A DNA stretch of 64,000 bases from Neoroseomonas terrae (GCF_018129025.1 NZ_JAAEDI010000006.1:1-64000); one strand, 5' to 3'. Positions 17,940-27,490 are shown, counted from the first letter of the stretch. Notes: a model not told the origin generated them from the letters alone. Numbers and translations are program-made.

Positions 17940-18749
17940 TCAGGCGGGCGCAAGCCGCCCCGCCATGTCGGCAGCGAAGGACACCAGGGCGTGGCCGGGG
18001 TCCGGGAAGAGGTCGAGCACCGTGAAGTGGTTGGCGCCCGGGATTTCTTCCCCGCTGGCCCTCCAGGCGGCGGCGAAGGCGTGGGTCTGGCGGATGAACT
18101 CCGAGCTTTCCGCCCCGCCGACCACGGCGTGAAGGTCACCGATCGCCGGGCGGAGATACCGCGGGGACAGCGCCTGCGCCTCGGCCGGCGACAGGTTGAG
18201 CCCGCGCCCGACGGAGGTGCCGAGCAGCGGTTCCAGTTCGAAGACGCCGGAGACCGGAAGGGCCGCGCCGACCAGCCGTTCCGGCAGCGCCGGGTCGATG
18301 GCGCGCCAGTCCGTCGCCATCAGCATGGCGGCGAGGTGCCCGCCCGCCGAATGCCCCGCTACCAGCAATCGCTGGCCCGTCCGCCGGTGCAGGGCAATGC
18401 AGGCAGCCCGCATCTGGTCGGCGATCCGCGCGAGCGGCACGGTGGGGCACAGGTCGTAGGACGGCACCGCCACCGTCACGCCGCGCGTCGCGAGCCCCCT
18501 CGCCCAGTGGCTGCCGAAGGATTTGTCGAGCGCCTGCCAGTAGCCACCATGGATGAACATCGCGACGGGGCCGGGCGCCTTCGCCTCGAACAGGTCGAAT
18601 CGCTCGCGATCGCCGGCGCCATAGGCGATGTCGAGCGTGCTGCGCGGCCATTCGGCGCGGAAGGCGGCGGCGTCGCGGGCCCAGCCGGCGATGATCGCCG
18701 CGCTGTCCGCCACCCGCGCACGGTTGTTGTACTCGGCTTCCAGGTCCAT
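17940..18749 (-). CDS. Alpha/beta hydrolase, kynurenine formamidase-like
   Basis: 269 aa. The oxyanion-hole motif HGGYW and the nucleophile elbow GHSAGG are present, followed by the likely acid and the His in GANHFTVLD. HGGYW is characteristic of arylformamidase-like members of the hormone-sensitive lipase-like hydrolases. The N-terminus MDLEAEYNNRARV fits this family, so ATG 18749 is chosen over ATG 18764. No tryptophan degradation genes are near, so the substrate is open. It ends 41 bp downstream of the livK-like start region and is divergent from the deoxyribosyltransferase gene. Confidence 0.87.
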   Translation of the reverse strand: MDLEAEYNNRARVADSAAIIAGWARDAAAFRAEWPRSTLDIAYGAGDRERFDLFEAKAPGPVAMFIHGGYWQALDKSFGSHWARGLATRGVTVAVPSYDLCPTVPLARIADQMRAACIALHRRTGQRLLVAGHSAGGHLAAMLMATDWRAIDPALPERLVGAALPVSGVFELEPLLGTSVGRGLNLSPAEAQALSPRYLRPAIGDLHAVVGGAESSEFIRQTHAFAAAWRASGEEIPGANHFTVLDLFPDPGHALVSFAADMAGRLAPA

Positions 18750-18798
18750 CCGGGCATTCCGCATGGCGCGGCGGCACCCGGCAAGGCAGGATCGGCGG

Positions 18799-19359
18799 AT
18801 GCGCGTCTACCTCGCCGGCCCCGAAGTCTTCCTGCCCGATGCGCTCGACATCGCGGCGGCGAAGAAGCGCATCTGCGCGGCACATGGGCTGGAAGGCGTA
18901 TTTCCGCTGGATACGCCGCCCGCCGCGCCGCCCGCGGACCGGCCGTATTGGATGCGCATCTATCTCGGCAACGAGGCGCATATCCGGTCCTGCGGCGCCC
19001 TGATCGCGAACCTCACCCCCTTCCGCGGCCCGTCAGCCGACGCGGGAACGGTGTTCGAACTGGGGTTCATGAGTGCGCTGGGCCGGCCCGTGATGGGCTA
19101 CAGCAACGAAGGCGCCGAGTTCCTGGCGCGCACCCGCGACTTCCTCGGCGCCGAGGCCCGGCAGCGACAGGATGGCGGGTGGGAGGATGCGGAGGCGATG
19201 GGCCTCGAGGATTTCGGGCTGGCCGACAACCTGATGATCGATGGTGGGATCGAGGCGGCGGGCGGCGTGTTCGAACGCTTCGAAGCCGCGCGGGCTCGGC
19301 GCTGGCGGGACTTCACCGCGTTTGAACGGTGCTGCGAGCGATTGCAGGCACGCCGATAG
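18799..19359 (+). CDS. Nucleoside 2-deoxyribosyltransferase family protein
   Basis: 186 aa. It begins MRVYLAGPEVF, the conserved first strand and substrate loop, and has the catalytic Glu in GTVFELGFMSALGRP. Enzymes of this family move or hydrolyse the 2-deoxyribosyl group of nucleosides for base salvage or nucleotide clean-up. The start has AAGGCAGGA upstream. It is divergent from the hydrolase with 49 bp between and convergent with the next enoyl-CoA hydratase gene. Confidence 0.87.
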   Translation: MRVYLAGPEVFLPDALDIAAAKKRICAAHGLEGVFPLDTPPAAPPADRPYWMRIYLGNEAHIRSCGALIANLTPFRGPSADAGTVFELGFMSALGRPVMGYSNEGAEFLARTRDFLGAEARQRQDGGWEDAEAMGLEDFGLADNLMIDGGIEAAGGVFERFEAARARRWRDFTAFERCCERLQARR

Positions 19360-19380
19360 GGGCGCGCCGCCGGTGGAACC

Positions 19381-20154
19381 TCACCCGCCCTTCTTGCGCG
19401 CCATGAAACCGCCGAGCATTCGCGTCGGCTCATCCGTCTGCCAGGACGCGGCGAAGGCGCCGATCCCCGCCTCGATGCCCTGACTGATCGTCAGATCCTC
19501 CCAGCGCCGGATCAGGGCCTTCTGGGACCGGATCGCTTCCGGCCCGGCTTCCAGCAGCAAGTCGATCCAGGCATCGACCGCGCTATCCAGCGCATCCGGC
19601 GCGACGACGCGCTCCACCAGGCCCCATTCCAGCGCCTCCGCCGCGCCGATCGTCTCGGCCAGCAGCAGCAGGCGGCGGGTGCGGCCCCAGCCGATCAGGC
19701 CGGGCAGCAGCGCGGCCTCGACGACCGACGGAATGCCCACGCGAACCTCCGGCATGCCAAACTTCGCGGCGTCGGAGGCGATGCGCAGGTCGCAGGCGGC
19801 CGCGATCTCCAGCCCCGCGCCGAGGCACCATCCGTTCACCCGCGCGATCACCGGTACGGGGCAGCCGCGCACCGCGCGGCAGCAGCCATGGACCAGGCGG
19901 ATGAAGGCCTCGCCGCCCGGCGGGTCCTGCACCGCGGCCATCACCGAGATGTCAGCGCCGCCGATGAAGGCGCGCGGGCCGGCGCCGGTCAGCACCACGG
20001 CGCGCAGCGACGGATCCTCGCCGAGCGTCTCGAAGGTCGCCGCGAATTCCTGCATCAGTGCCGGGTTTAGCGTGTTCAGCTTGGCGTCGTGATCCACCGC
20101 CACATGCGCGACGCGCCCATCATGCGAGCGTCGCACCGTCATCCGTCCGGCCAT
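19381..20154 (-). CDS. Enoyl-CoA hydratase/isomerase family protein
   Basis: 257 aa crotonase-fold protein. Oxyanion-hole residues lie in TGAGPRAFIGGADISVM and GWCLGAGLEIAAACDLRIAS; the active-site segment is FGMPEVRVGIPSVVEA, where the first catalytic Glu is present (PEV) and the second position is not the classical Glu. The reaction is therefore uncertain. ATG 20154 has an excellent GGGAGGATC upstream. A second in-frame ATG follows four codons later. Confidence 0.87.
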   Translation of the reverse strand: MAGRMTVRRSHDGRVAHVAVDHDAKLNTLNPALMQEFAATFETLGEDPSLRAVVLTGAGPRAFIGGADISVMAAVQDPPGGEAFIRLVHGCCRAVRGCPVPVIARVNGWCLGAGLEIAAACDLRIASDAAKFGMPEVRVGIPSVVEAALLPGLIGWGRTRRLLLLAETIGAAEALEWGLVERVVAPDALDSAVDAWIDLLLEAGPEAIRSQKALIRRWEDLTISQGIEAGIGAFAASWQTDEPTRMLGGFMARKKGG

Positions 20155-20251
20155 GCCTGATCCTCCCTGAGTGGCGCACATGCTGCCCGGCGTGCCGCGC
20201 CGCGCAAGGGGCGGCGTTGACGCCGCGCACGGTGGTGGCGAGAAGGCCGGC

Positions 20252-21532
20252 GTGAGTACCCAGATCATCCTCCTCCTCATCCTGTTGGTCGGTGTGGCGG
20301 TGTTGCTGCTGCGGCCGCGCAAGCATCTCCGCATCGACCAGACCTACCGGATCGCACCGGAGGATCTGTGGGAACTGGTCGTGCCTTCCCCGCACCGCCC
20401 CAATCCGTTCGAGAGTATCGAACGCTATGAATGGCACTCGGAGACGGACGCGCTGGTGTTCTATCGCCACGGGCTGACGGCGCGGCTGGCGCAGCGGACG
20501 GACCATTCGCAGGGTCGCGTCGAGCAGGTGCTCGACCTGCTCGACCGGGCCGGACGGGTGGCCGAGCGGATGACGTGCCAGGTCGCGCTGATGCAGGAAC
20601 CGGCCGGTACGCGGTTGGTGATGGACATCTTCTTCCAGCGGCTCGGCAGCGGCGGACCGGCGCATTGGCTGACAACGCTGTTCCGCCCCCTGACGGCGCG
20701 TTCCCTCCGCATGCAGATCGAGCAGGCCATGGAACGCAGCGGCGCGCGGGCGCGGTTCGAGGCGCAGCACGGCGAGCCGCCGGCGCCGCGCAGCCTGCTG
20801 GGCATGCGGCTGTCGCGCGGGGCGCTGGCCTTCGCTGTCATCGCCGGCGCCTGGTGGTCGTGGGAGTTCGGGCCGTGGCTCACCCTGGCCCTGATGGTCG
20901 GGCTGGTCGCGCATGAGACGGGTCATGTGGCGGTGATGCGCGCCTTCGGCGACCGCACCAGCGCCTTCTACTTCGTGCCCTTCCTCGGCGGCGTCGCGGT
21001 GGGGCGGATGCGGCACGGGCAGGACTGGCAGCATGCGGCGATGGTGCTTGGCGGGCCGCTCGCGGGGCTTGCCTCGGCGCTCGTGGCGGCGCTGCTCGGT
21101 TGGATGGCCGGCAGCGACTACCTGCTCGGCTGCGCGTTCTTCTTCGCCGTGCTGAACCTGTTCAACATGGCGCCGTTGCCGCCGCTGGATGGCGGGCAGT
21201 TGCTGATCCTGGCCCTGCGCCCCTTCCTGCCGGCCAGGCTGGTGCCGCATGTCACGACCGCGCTGCTCGGCGTGAGCTGCGCGCTGCTGCTGTGGCACGG
21301 CTGGTGGCTGCTCGGCGTGCTGGTGAGCGGGCTGGTCGCCATCGCGCTGGCCCAGCCGGGTGCAGCCCGGATCCCGGACCGACCGGCGCTCACGCGCGGC
21401 CAGTCGGTCGTGCTGGTGGGTATAGGGCTCGCGCTGGCGGCCAGCCTCTGGGGCATCATGCAAGGTCTGACCGACGCGACACCCGTGCGCACGTATTTTG
21501 CCGCGCTGGTCGAGGGGCCTTTCGCGCAGTAG
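20252..21532 (+). CDS. SRPBCC-like domain fused to an M50 (site-2) membrane metalloprotease
   Basis: 426 aa. One membrane span (about residues 4-20) is followed by a roughly 150-residue soluble region that looks like an SRPBCC/polyketide cyclase fold (IDQTYRIAPEDLWELV, then strands and a C-terminal helix). Then comes a multi-span M50 protease domain with the zinc motif HETGH at 221-225 and the third-ligand motif NLFNMAPLPPLDGGQ at 302-316. Family members cut substrates within the membrane. The START-like domain suggests a lipid or small ligand may gate it (inference). GTG 20252 is chosen for the AGAAGG upstream. It stands alone. Confidence 0.75.
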   Translation: MSTQIILLLILLVGVAVLLLRPRKHLRIDQTYRIAPEDLWELVVPSPHRPNPFESIERYEWHSETDALVFYRHGLTARLAQRTDHSQGRVEQVLDLLDRAGRVAERMTCQVALMQEPAGTRLVMDIFFQRLGSGGPAHWLTTLFRPLTARSLRMQIEQAMERSGARARFEAQHGEPPAPRSLLGMRLSRGALAFAVIAGAWWSWEFGPWLTLALMVGLVAHETGHVAVMRAFGDRTSAFYFVPFLGGVAVGRMRHGQDWQHAAMVLGGPLAGLASALVAALLGWMAGSDYLLGCAFFFAVLNLFNMAPLPPLDGGQLLILALRPFLPARLVPHVTTALLGVSCALLLWHGWWLLGVLVSGLVAIALAQPGAARIPDRPALTRGQSVVLVGIGLALAASLWGIMQGLTDATPVRTYFAALVEGPFAQ

Positions 21533-21621
21533 AGCATCCGCGTTCGCTTGCGCCCACGCGACCGGCGCACTTTCCGTTTGGCGGGCACCCTCGCCCGCCC
21601 GGACGCGATCGGCTCTCGCCG

Positions 21622-21831
21622 TCAGTGCCGCCAGAACGGCTTTCCCGCTTCCTGCGCCGCGTCATCCGGCGTGACACCGATGTCGCGCAGCAGCCGTGGC
21701 TCAAGCGCGGCAAGCGCCGCCCGCTGCGCGCGGCGCTCCAGCGCCCGGGCCAACAGGGCGACGAATGCAGGCAGGCCGGCCCGCGCGCGCGGCTGACGCA
21801 CCGTCATCCAGGTTTCGCTGTGCGTGGTCAT
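21622..21831 (-). CDS. DUF1127 domain-containing protein
   Basis: 69 aa. The C-terminus LRDIGVTPDDAAQEAGKPFW is the DUF1127 signature, preceded by an Arg-rich amphipathic helix. Small DUF1127 proteins are abundant in alphaproteobacteria; some bind RNA or affect phosphate and carbon responses. No partner is evident. It is transcribed alone, upstream of nothing on its strand for 90 bp. Confidence 0.8.
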   Translation of the reverse strand: MTTHSETWMTVRQPRARAGLPAFVALLARALERRAQRAALAALEPRLLRDIGVTPDDAAQEAGKPFWRH

Positions 21832-21909
21832 CCTGCTCTCCTGCTTCGCGTCGCGGGCAGGATGCGTCGTCGTTCCGGCGGATGGTGCGGAAACGGCCGA
21901 AGCGTGGCG

Positions 21910-23121
21910 CTATCCCGGCGCGGCGAACCCGGCCATCTGCGCGTAGCCGCCGGCAATGGCGGCCAGCTCCGCGCCTGCGATCACGTCCTCGATGCGCTCG
22001 AAGCCATCAGGCGCGCGCGCCGAGACGACATCGACGACGCGTTCCGGCCCGCCGTGCCGGTTGCTGCGCACGATCTCCGCTGTCTTAGGCAGGCGTTCGG
22101 CCTCGTAGGCAGCAAGTGCGGCGGTCGCATCGCCGCCTGCCAGCAGCGATGCGAGGCAGCGCGCATCGAGCACCGCCTGGGAGGCGCCGTTCGATCCCAC
22201 GGGATACATCGGATGCGCCGCATCTCCGAGCAGCGTGACCCGCCCCCGCGTCCAGAACGGCAGCGGGTCACGGTCGCACATCGGGTACTCCCAGAAGGCT
22301 GGCGTCGCCCGCACCAGCGCCTCGACATCCAGGAAAGGGATGCGGAAGCGCCCGACATGTGGCAGCACCTCCGCAAGGCTGCCGGGACGCGACCAGTCCT
22401 CCCGCCGGGGCGGTGGCTTCGTCGCGTCGCCGATCTGCGCGCAGACGACCCAGTTGGTCAGCCGCGTTGCCGGCGTGCTGCCGCCAGCGATCGGATAAAG
22501 CACCAGCTTCTCGGTCATGTCGCCGGCGACGATCATGGTGTCGCCGCCCTCGAAGGCCGGCCAGTCGACGGCGCCGCGCCACATCTGGATGCCGTTCCAG
22601 CGGATGCCGCCATCGTCGGGATGCAGCGCCGCGCGCAACACGGAATGGATGCCGTCGGCACCAATCAGCACGTCGCCACGGGCGGTCCGGCCGTCGGCGA
22701 AGCGCGCGGTCACGCCGGCATCGTCCTGCTCGTAGGCGGCCAGCCGCGCGCCGGTGACGAGCGCCTCCGGCCCCAGCCGGTCGCGCGCGGCCTGCCACAG
22801 TGCCTCATGCAGATGGCCGCGATGGATGGAGAATTGCGGGACGTCGTGCCCGGCCCAGGTGCCCCGCTGCTCGACCCAGATCTCCTGGCCGAAGCGGTTC
22901 AGATAGCGCAGCTCGCGCGTGCGCACGGCGACCGCATCGAGCGCGGGCAGCAGGCCAAGCGCGGCGAGTTCGCGGATCGCATGCGGCAGGGTGTTGATGC
23001 CGACGCCCAGTGGCCGGACCTGCTCCGCCGCCTCGAACACCGTGCTGGATATGCCGCGTTCGTGCAGCGACAGCGCGAGGGCGAGCCCGCCCACGCCCCC
23101 GCCCGCGATCAGGACGCGCAT
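21910..23121 (-). CDS. FAD-dependent monooxygenase (salicylate hydroxylase-like)
   Basis: 403 aa group A flavoprotein monooxygenase. The N-terminal Rossmann motif is VLIAGGGVGGLALALSLHE, the DG motif is LIGADGIHSVLRAA, and the GD motif is LLGDAAHPMYPVGSNGASQAV. These enzymes hydroxylate aromatic rings using NAD(P)H. The aromatic substrate is unknown and no ring-cleavage genes are near. ATG 23121 has GGAGG at the proper distance; the ATG six codons upstream has none. Confidence 0.88.
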   Translation of the reverse strand: MRVLIAGGGVGGLALALSLHERGISSTVFEAAEQVRPLGVGINTLPHAIRELAALGLLPALDAVAVRTRELRYLNRFGQEIWVEQRGTWAGHDVPQFSIHRGHLHEALWQAARDRLGPEALVTGARLAAYEQDDAGVTARFADGRTARGDVLIGADGIHSVLRAALHPDDGGIRWNGIQMWRGAVDWPAFEGGDTMIVAGDMTEKLVLYPIAGGSTPATRLTNWVVCAQIGDATKPPPRREDWSRPGSLAEVLPHVGRFRIPFLDVEALVRATPAFWEYPMCDRDPLPFWTRGRVTLLGDAAHPMYPVGSNGASQAVLDARCLASLLAGGDATAALAAYEAERLPKTAEIVRSNRHGGPERVVDVVSARAPDGFERIEDVIAGAELAAIAGGYAQMAGFAAPG

Positions 23122-23199
23122 GTCAGCCTCCGACGCCATGCCGGCGGGGTAGCGCCGGGACCCTGGCGGAGCAAGAGATCCAGAATGGCCGTGGCGTGC

Positions 23200-23394
23200 C
23201 TAAGGCCGAATCTCGGTCGCTTCCTCGCCCGCCTCCGGTTCCTCCTTCGGCCAGGCGCTTCGCGCCTTGCCGCGGCGCTTCGCCACCGCGCAGGCCAGCA
23301 CGGCAGCGCCCGCGACCGCAGCCCCGCTTGCCGCCGCCGCGGCGGTGAGCAGAGCTGCGCCGGCCAGACCCACACCCATGATCCGTAACAGCAT
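23200..23394 (-). CDS. Small membrane or exported protein, unknown function
   Basis: 64 aa. A long Ala/Gly-rich hydrophobic segment (residues 3-37) is followed by a charged tail rich in Lys, Arg and Glu. It could be a one- or two-span membrane peptide with a cytoplasmic tail. The case for a real gene is the GGGAGGATC Shine-Dalgarno six bases before ATG 23394 and placement between two well-supported genes. No family is recognised. Confidence 0.55.
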   Translation of the reverse strand: MLLRIMGVGLAGAALLTAAAAASGAAVAGAAVLACAVAKRRGKARSAWPKEEPEAGEEATEIRP

Positions 23395-23530
23395 GCGATC
23401 CTCCCTGGCCCATCACGCGAGCATGAGCATGCGCGTTACACGTCATGCTGGCATTTCGCGTGGCGGAAACGATAGCGTCTCGGCGCGGCGCCGCCCACCC
23501 GCGTGGCAGCGCCGGTGGGAGAAACGCATC

Positions 23531-24517
23531 ATGTCCATGAACCGTCGCGCCCTTCTGGGCGCCGGGCTTGCTGCCGCCTCACTGCCACTGTTCCGCGCCG
23601 AAGCCGCGGCCCCCTTCGTCGGGCGCGGCGCGCCCGCCTGGTACCGCTTCAAGCTCGGCGAGTATGAGGTGACCGTCATCTCCGACGGCGCACTGCCGCT
23701 CGGCAAGGCGGATGAAGCCTTCGTCGGGGCCCGGCCCGGCGAGGTCAACGCCATGCTGACGGCGAATTTCCTCGACCCCGCAAACGCCCTGCTGGAACAG
23801 AACGCGCTGGTGCTGAACACCGGCCGGCAGCTCATCCTGTTCGACACCGGCATGGGCGAGAGCATGGGGGCCGACAGCCGGATGTTCGGCCCCACAACGG
23901 GACGCCTGCTGCGCAACATGCGCGATGCCGGCATCGACCCGGCGCAGATCGACCTCGTCGTGCTGTCCCACGCCCATTGCGACCATTGCTGGGCGCTGGT
24001 GGACGCCAACGGCAACCGCAACTTCCCCAACGCCCAGGTCGCCATCTCGGAGGCCGACCTGCGGTACTGGACGGATGAGGGCAATATCCGCGGCCCCGCC
24101 TTCATGGGCCCCTTCATCCGCGGGGCGGCCAAGAACCTCAACGCCTATCGCGACCGCATGGTGATGGTGCAGGACGGGCGCGAGGTGACGCCGGGAGTGA
24201 CCGCCGTTTCGGCCCCGGGCCATACCGTCGGCCATACCATCTACACCATCAGCTCCGGCCCCAATGTGATGGTCTATACGGGCGACCTTGCGCACCATCA
24301 CATCCTGCTGCTGCAGCGGCCGATGCTCGAATTCGCCTATGACACGGACCCGAAGCAGTCGGCGCAGACCCGGTCGCGCGCGCTCGAGGTTTTCGCGACC
24401 GACAGGCCGCTGGTGCTGTCCTACCACTTCCCCTGGCCGGGTGTGGGCAGGGTGGCCAAGCAGGGCGAGGGCTATGCCTGGATGCCGGCGCCGATGGATG
24501 TGACGAGCCTCGGTTAA
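23531..24517 (+). CDS. MBL-fold (metallo-beta-lactamase superfamily) hydrolase, Tat-exported
   Basis: 328 aa with a Tat signal (NRRALLGAGLAAASLPL). The binuclear zinc motif is HAHCDH at 147-152, with a further ligand His in SAPGHTVGHT and the Asp in VYTGDLAHHH. This arrangement (long N-terminal loop, WYRFKLGEYEVTVISDG) is seen in quorum-quenching-like and alkylsulfatase-unrelated MBL hydrolases of proteobacteria. The natural substrate is unknown. ATG 23531 has GGGAGA upstream; ATG 23537 is two codons further. Confidence 0.88.
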   Translation: MSMNRRALLGAGLAAASLPLFRAEAAAPFVGRGAPAWYRFKLGEYEVTVISDGALPLGKADEAFVGARPGEVNAMLTANFLDPANALLEQNALVLNTGRQLILFDTGMGESMGADSRMFGPTTGRLLRNMRDAGIDPAQIDLVVLSHAHCDHCWALVDANGNRNFPNAQVAISEADLRYWTDEGNIRGPAFMGPFIRGAAKNLNAYRDRMVMVQDGREVTPGVTAVSAPGHTVGHTIYTISSGPNVMVYTGDLAHHHILLLQRPMLEFAYDTDPKQSAQTRSRALEVFATDRPLVLSYHFPWPGVGRVAKQGEGYAWMPAPMDVTSLG

Positions 24518-24545
24518 AGAGCGCTCGGCTTCGGCGCCGGGAGAA

Positions 24546-24598
24546 CTGGAGGGGCCTTGCCCCTCCAGGCCCCCCACCAAAGGCCGAACGGCCTTTGG
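24546..24598 (+). repeat. Two-hairpin interspersed repeat, copy B
   Basis: Hairpin 1 (24546-24568) pairs CTGGAGGGGC with GCCCCTCCAG around CTT. Hairpin 2 (24577-24598) pairs CCAAAGGCC with GGCCTTTGG around GAAC. A further roughly 25 bp (TTCGACCTGG and following) resembles the flank of copy C. It begins 28 bp after the stop of the MBL-fold gene in the same orientation as copies A and C. Confidence 0.8.
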
Positions 24599-24943
24599 AA
24601 GCTTCGACCTGGTACCGTGCGCCGCCGTCAATATTCGAGGCCTCGATGCCGCTTTGCGCGCCGGGAGCATGCAGCGTGGCCGGTGCGGCCGCCTGTCCGG
24701 GACGCCAGCACCCAGGCCTCCTACTCACGTTGTCGGTCCTGCGTCAGTGAAGCTCAGGCGGTTCGGGCAGCGGCCCCCGATCTTCCATGACCGTGGTGCC
24801 AGACACGGGCCCCAGCGGAGCGCAACAGACCCGCGCCCGGCCCCCGGGCTTGCCGCCCCTGTCCTGGCAGTGCAATTTCCGCCCGCATCGGCCGCCCCTG
24901 CCCGGGCGCGACCCGCATCCGTTCGCTCCGCAGAGGATTGCCC
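24599..24943. other. Gene-poor stretch before icd
   Basis: About 345 bp between repeat B and icd. Short open frames exist but lack a Shine-Dalgarno and look like chance GC-rich frames. It should contain the icd promoter, but no -35/-10 pair stands out. Confidence 0.5.
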
Positions 24944-26158
24944 ATGGCCAAGATCAAGGTGAAGAACCCCGTCGTCGAGATGGACGGGGACGAGATGACC
25001 CGCATCATCTGGGGGTTCATCAAGGAGAAGCTGATCCTCCCGTACCTCGATATCGACCTGAAGTACTACGACCTCGGCATCCAGAAGCGCGATGAGACGG
25101 ACGACCAGATCACCGTCGATTCCGCCAACGCCACCAAGAAGTATGGCGTGGCCGTGAAGTGCGCGACGATCACCCCGGATGAGGCGCGCGTCGCCGAATT
25201 CGGCCTGAAGAAGATGTGGCGCTCGCCGAACGGCACGATCCGCAACATCCTCGACGGCACGATCTTCCGCGAGCCGATCATCTGCGAGAACGTGCCGCGC
25301 CTGGTGCCGCACTGGTCGAAGCCGATCGTCGTCGGCCGCCACGCCTATGGCGACATCTACCGCTCGGTCGAGATGAAGGTCCCCGGCGCCGGCACGGTGA
25401 AGATGACCTACATCCCCGAGGGCGGTGCCCCGCAGGAAATCGGCGAATTCGCGATGCCGGCGACCGGCGGCGTGGCGATGATGATCCACAACCTCAACAA
25501 GTCGATCGAGGGCTTCGCCCGCGCCAGCTTCAACTACGGCCTGGCGCGCAACTTCTCGGTCTACTTCAGCCACAAGAACACGATCCTCAAGGCCTATGAC
25601 GGCAACTTCAAGGACATCTTCCGCGGCATCTACGACGCCGAGTTCAAGGCGGAATACGAGAAGCGCGGCCTGACCTACGAGGACCGCCTGATCGACGACA
25701 TGGTGGCCTCGGCGCTGAAGTGGGAAGGCGGCTACATCTGGGCCTGCAAGAACTACGACGGCGACGTGCAGTCGGACATCGTGGCGCAGGGCTTCGGCTC
25801 GCTCGGCCTGATGACCTCGGTGCTGCTGTCCCCGGATGGGCAGACCGTTGAGTCGGAAGCCGCGCACGGCACGGTGACGCGCCACTATCGCGAGCACCAG
25901 AAGGGCCGCGAGACCTCGACCAACCCGATCGCCTCCATCTTCGCCTGGACGCGCGGCCTCGCCTATCGCGGCAAGTTCGACGGCACGCAGGATGTGGTGG
26001 ACTTCGCGAATGCGCTCGAGAAGGTCTGCGTCGAGACGGTCGAGAGCGGCCACATGACGAAGGATCTCGCGATCCTGATCGGCAAGGACCAGCCCTGGCT
26101 GAACACCCAGGCGTTCCTCGCGAAGATCGACGAGAACCTGAAGAAGAAGATGGCGTAA
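24944..26158 (+). CDS. icd: NADP-dependent isocitrate dehydrogenase
   Basis: 404 aa, the length of the eukaryotic-type homodimeric NADP-IDH common in alphaproteobacteria. It converts isocitrate to 2-oxoglutarate in the citric acid cycle. Family stretches include [14 protein letters not shown], the substrate loop [19 protein letters not shown], and the C-terminal [16 protein letters not shown] 24944 follows AGAGGA; TTG 24938 is the alternative. It is monocistronic, followed by a clear terminator. Confidence 0.95.
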   Translation: MAKIKVKNPVVEMDGDEMTRIIWGFIKEKLILPYLDIDLKYYDLGIQKRDETDDQITVDSANATKKYGVAVKCATITPDEARVAEFGLKKMWRSPNGTIRNILDGTIFREPIICENVPRLVPHWSKPIVVGRHAYGDIYRSVEMKVPGAGTVKMTYIPEGGAPQEIGEFAMPATGGVAMMIHNLNKSIEGFARASFNYGLARNFSVYFSHKNTILKAYDGNFKDIFRGIYDAEFKAEYEKRGLTYEDRLIDDMVASALKWEGGYIWACKNYDGDVQSDIVAQGFGSLGLMTSVLLSPDGQTVESEAAHGTVTRHYREHQKGRETSTNPIASIFAWTRGLAYRGKFDGTQDVVDFANALEKVCVETVESGHMTKDLAILIGKDQPWLNTQAFLAKIDENLKKKMA

Positions 26159-26197
26159 GGATCGGCACCGGGGCCCTGTCCCCGGTCGGCCGTCGGG

Positions 26198-26232
26198 CGG
26201 CCCGCATTCCGGAAGGGGTGCGGGCCGTTTTT
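26198..26232 (+). terminator. Rho-independent terminator after icd
   Basis: A 9-bp stem (CGGCCCGCA with TGCGGGCCG) around a 12-base loop is followed directly by TTTTT, 39 bp after the icd stop codon. Confidence 0.85.
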
Positions 26233-26386
26233 CGTTCGCCGGGATGGACCGTCAGGGGCTTGCGTCGCCGTCCCGATGCCCTTGCAATGCGGCGTCGGTT
26301 GGTGCGGTGCCGCGGCCGGCGAGGGCAACGCGCGCCGGCGGCGTGACGCGGCGGGGGTCGCTTACCGGCTCACTGGGGGGATGCGT

Positions 26387-27490
26387 ATGCGCGTGATCGT
26401 CATCGGCGGGGGCATCCTCGGTTCCATCGCGGCTTACTCACTGCTGCGAGCGGGTGCCGAGGCCGTGCTGATCGACGCCGCCCATCCCGGCCGCGCCACC
26501 CAGGCGGGCGCCGGCATCGTCTCCCCCTGGACCACGCGCTACGAGGGTGAGGCGCTCTACGCCATGCTCGAAGGCGGCGCGACCGCCTATCCCGACCTGG
26601 TTGCCGCGCTGGCCGAGGATGGCGAAACCGATCTGGGCTATGCTCGCGTCGGGACGCTCTGCGCGCCGGAGGACCCGGCGGTGCTCGATGCAATCGAGCC
26701 GCTGGTGCGCCGTCGCGCCGCCGCCTGCCCGCTCGCCGGCGATGTCGCGCGTTTGACCGCGGCCGAGGCGCAGCGCCTGTTCCCCGCCATGGCACCGCGC
26801 GCCGCGCTGCACCTGACCGGCGGCGCCCGCGTGGACGGCCGGCGGTTGGCCGCTGGACTGCACCGGGCCATCGCGCAGCGCGGCGGCGTCATCCGGCAGG
26901 GCAGCGCCGCGCTGCTGACGGAAGGCGACCGGCTGCGCGGCGCGAGCCTGGATGGCGAGGCGATCGGCGCCGATGCAGTCATCGTCGCGGCCGGGGCCTG
27001 GGCACCTTCCCTGCTCGCCCCGCTCGGCCTGCGCCTGGCGATCGAGCCCCAGCGCGGGCAGATCCTGCATCTGCGGCTGGAAGGGATGGATACCCGCGCC
27101 TGGCCGGTGCTCTACCCGATGACCTCCCACTACCTGCTGACCTTCGAGGATGGCCGTGTCGTCATCGGCGCGACGCGGGAGACAGGGTCGGGCTTCGACC
27201 AGCGCGTGACCGCGGCCGGGCTTGCGGAGGTGCTGGGCACCGCGCTGTCGGTCGCGCCGGGGCTGGCGCAGGCGACGCATGTCGAAACGCGGATCGGCTT
27301 CCGCCCGATGCCCCCCGACGGCCGGCCCCTGCTCGGCACCGTGCCCGGCCTGCCGGGGCTCGTGATTGCCAACGGCCTGGGGCCGTCGGGGCTGACCGTC
27401 TCGCCCTTCGCCGGCCGGGTCGCCGCCCAGCTTGCGCTCGGCGAGGCGCCGCCACTGGACATCGCGCCCTATGACCCGCTGCGCCGTTAG
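26387..27490 (+). CDS. FAD-dependent oxidoreductase, DAO (glycine/D-amino acid oxidase) family
   Basis: 367 aa. The N-terminal dinucleotide motif is VIVIGGGILGSIAAYSLL, followed by the ATQAGAGIVSPWTTR loop. The C-terminal part has TRIGFRPMPPDGRPLLGTVPG, typical of DadA-like and glycine oxidase-like flavoenzymes that oxidise amine substrates. The substrate is not determinable. ATG 26387 is chosen because the G-run Shine-Dalgarno abuts ATG 26381 too closely. It overlaps the next gene by 20 bp. Confidence 0.88.
   Translation: MRVIVIGGGILGSIAAYSLLRAGAEAVLIDAAHPGRATQAGAGIVSPWTTRYEGEALYAMLEGGATAYPDLVAALAEDGETDLGYARVGTLCAPEDPAVLDAIEPLVRRRAAACPLAGDVARLTAAEAQRLFPAMAPRAALHLTGGARVDGRRLAAGLHRAIAQRGGVIRQGSAALLTEGDRLRGASLDGEAIGADAVIVAAGAWAPSLLAPLGLRLAIEPQRGQILHLRLEGMDTRAWPVLYPMTSHYLLTFEDGRVVIGATRETGSGFDQRVTAAGLAEVLGTALSVAPGLAQATHVETRIGFRPMPPDGRPLLGTVPGLPGLVIANGLGPSGLTVSPFAGRVAAQLALGEAPPLDIAPYDPLRR

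Noticed and set aside
24557..24790. 77-codon plus frame in the gap before icd
   Set aside because: It starts inside repeat B, has no Shine-Dalgarno and an Arg-rich chance composition.
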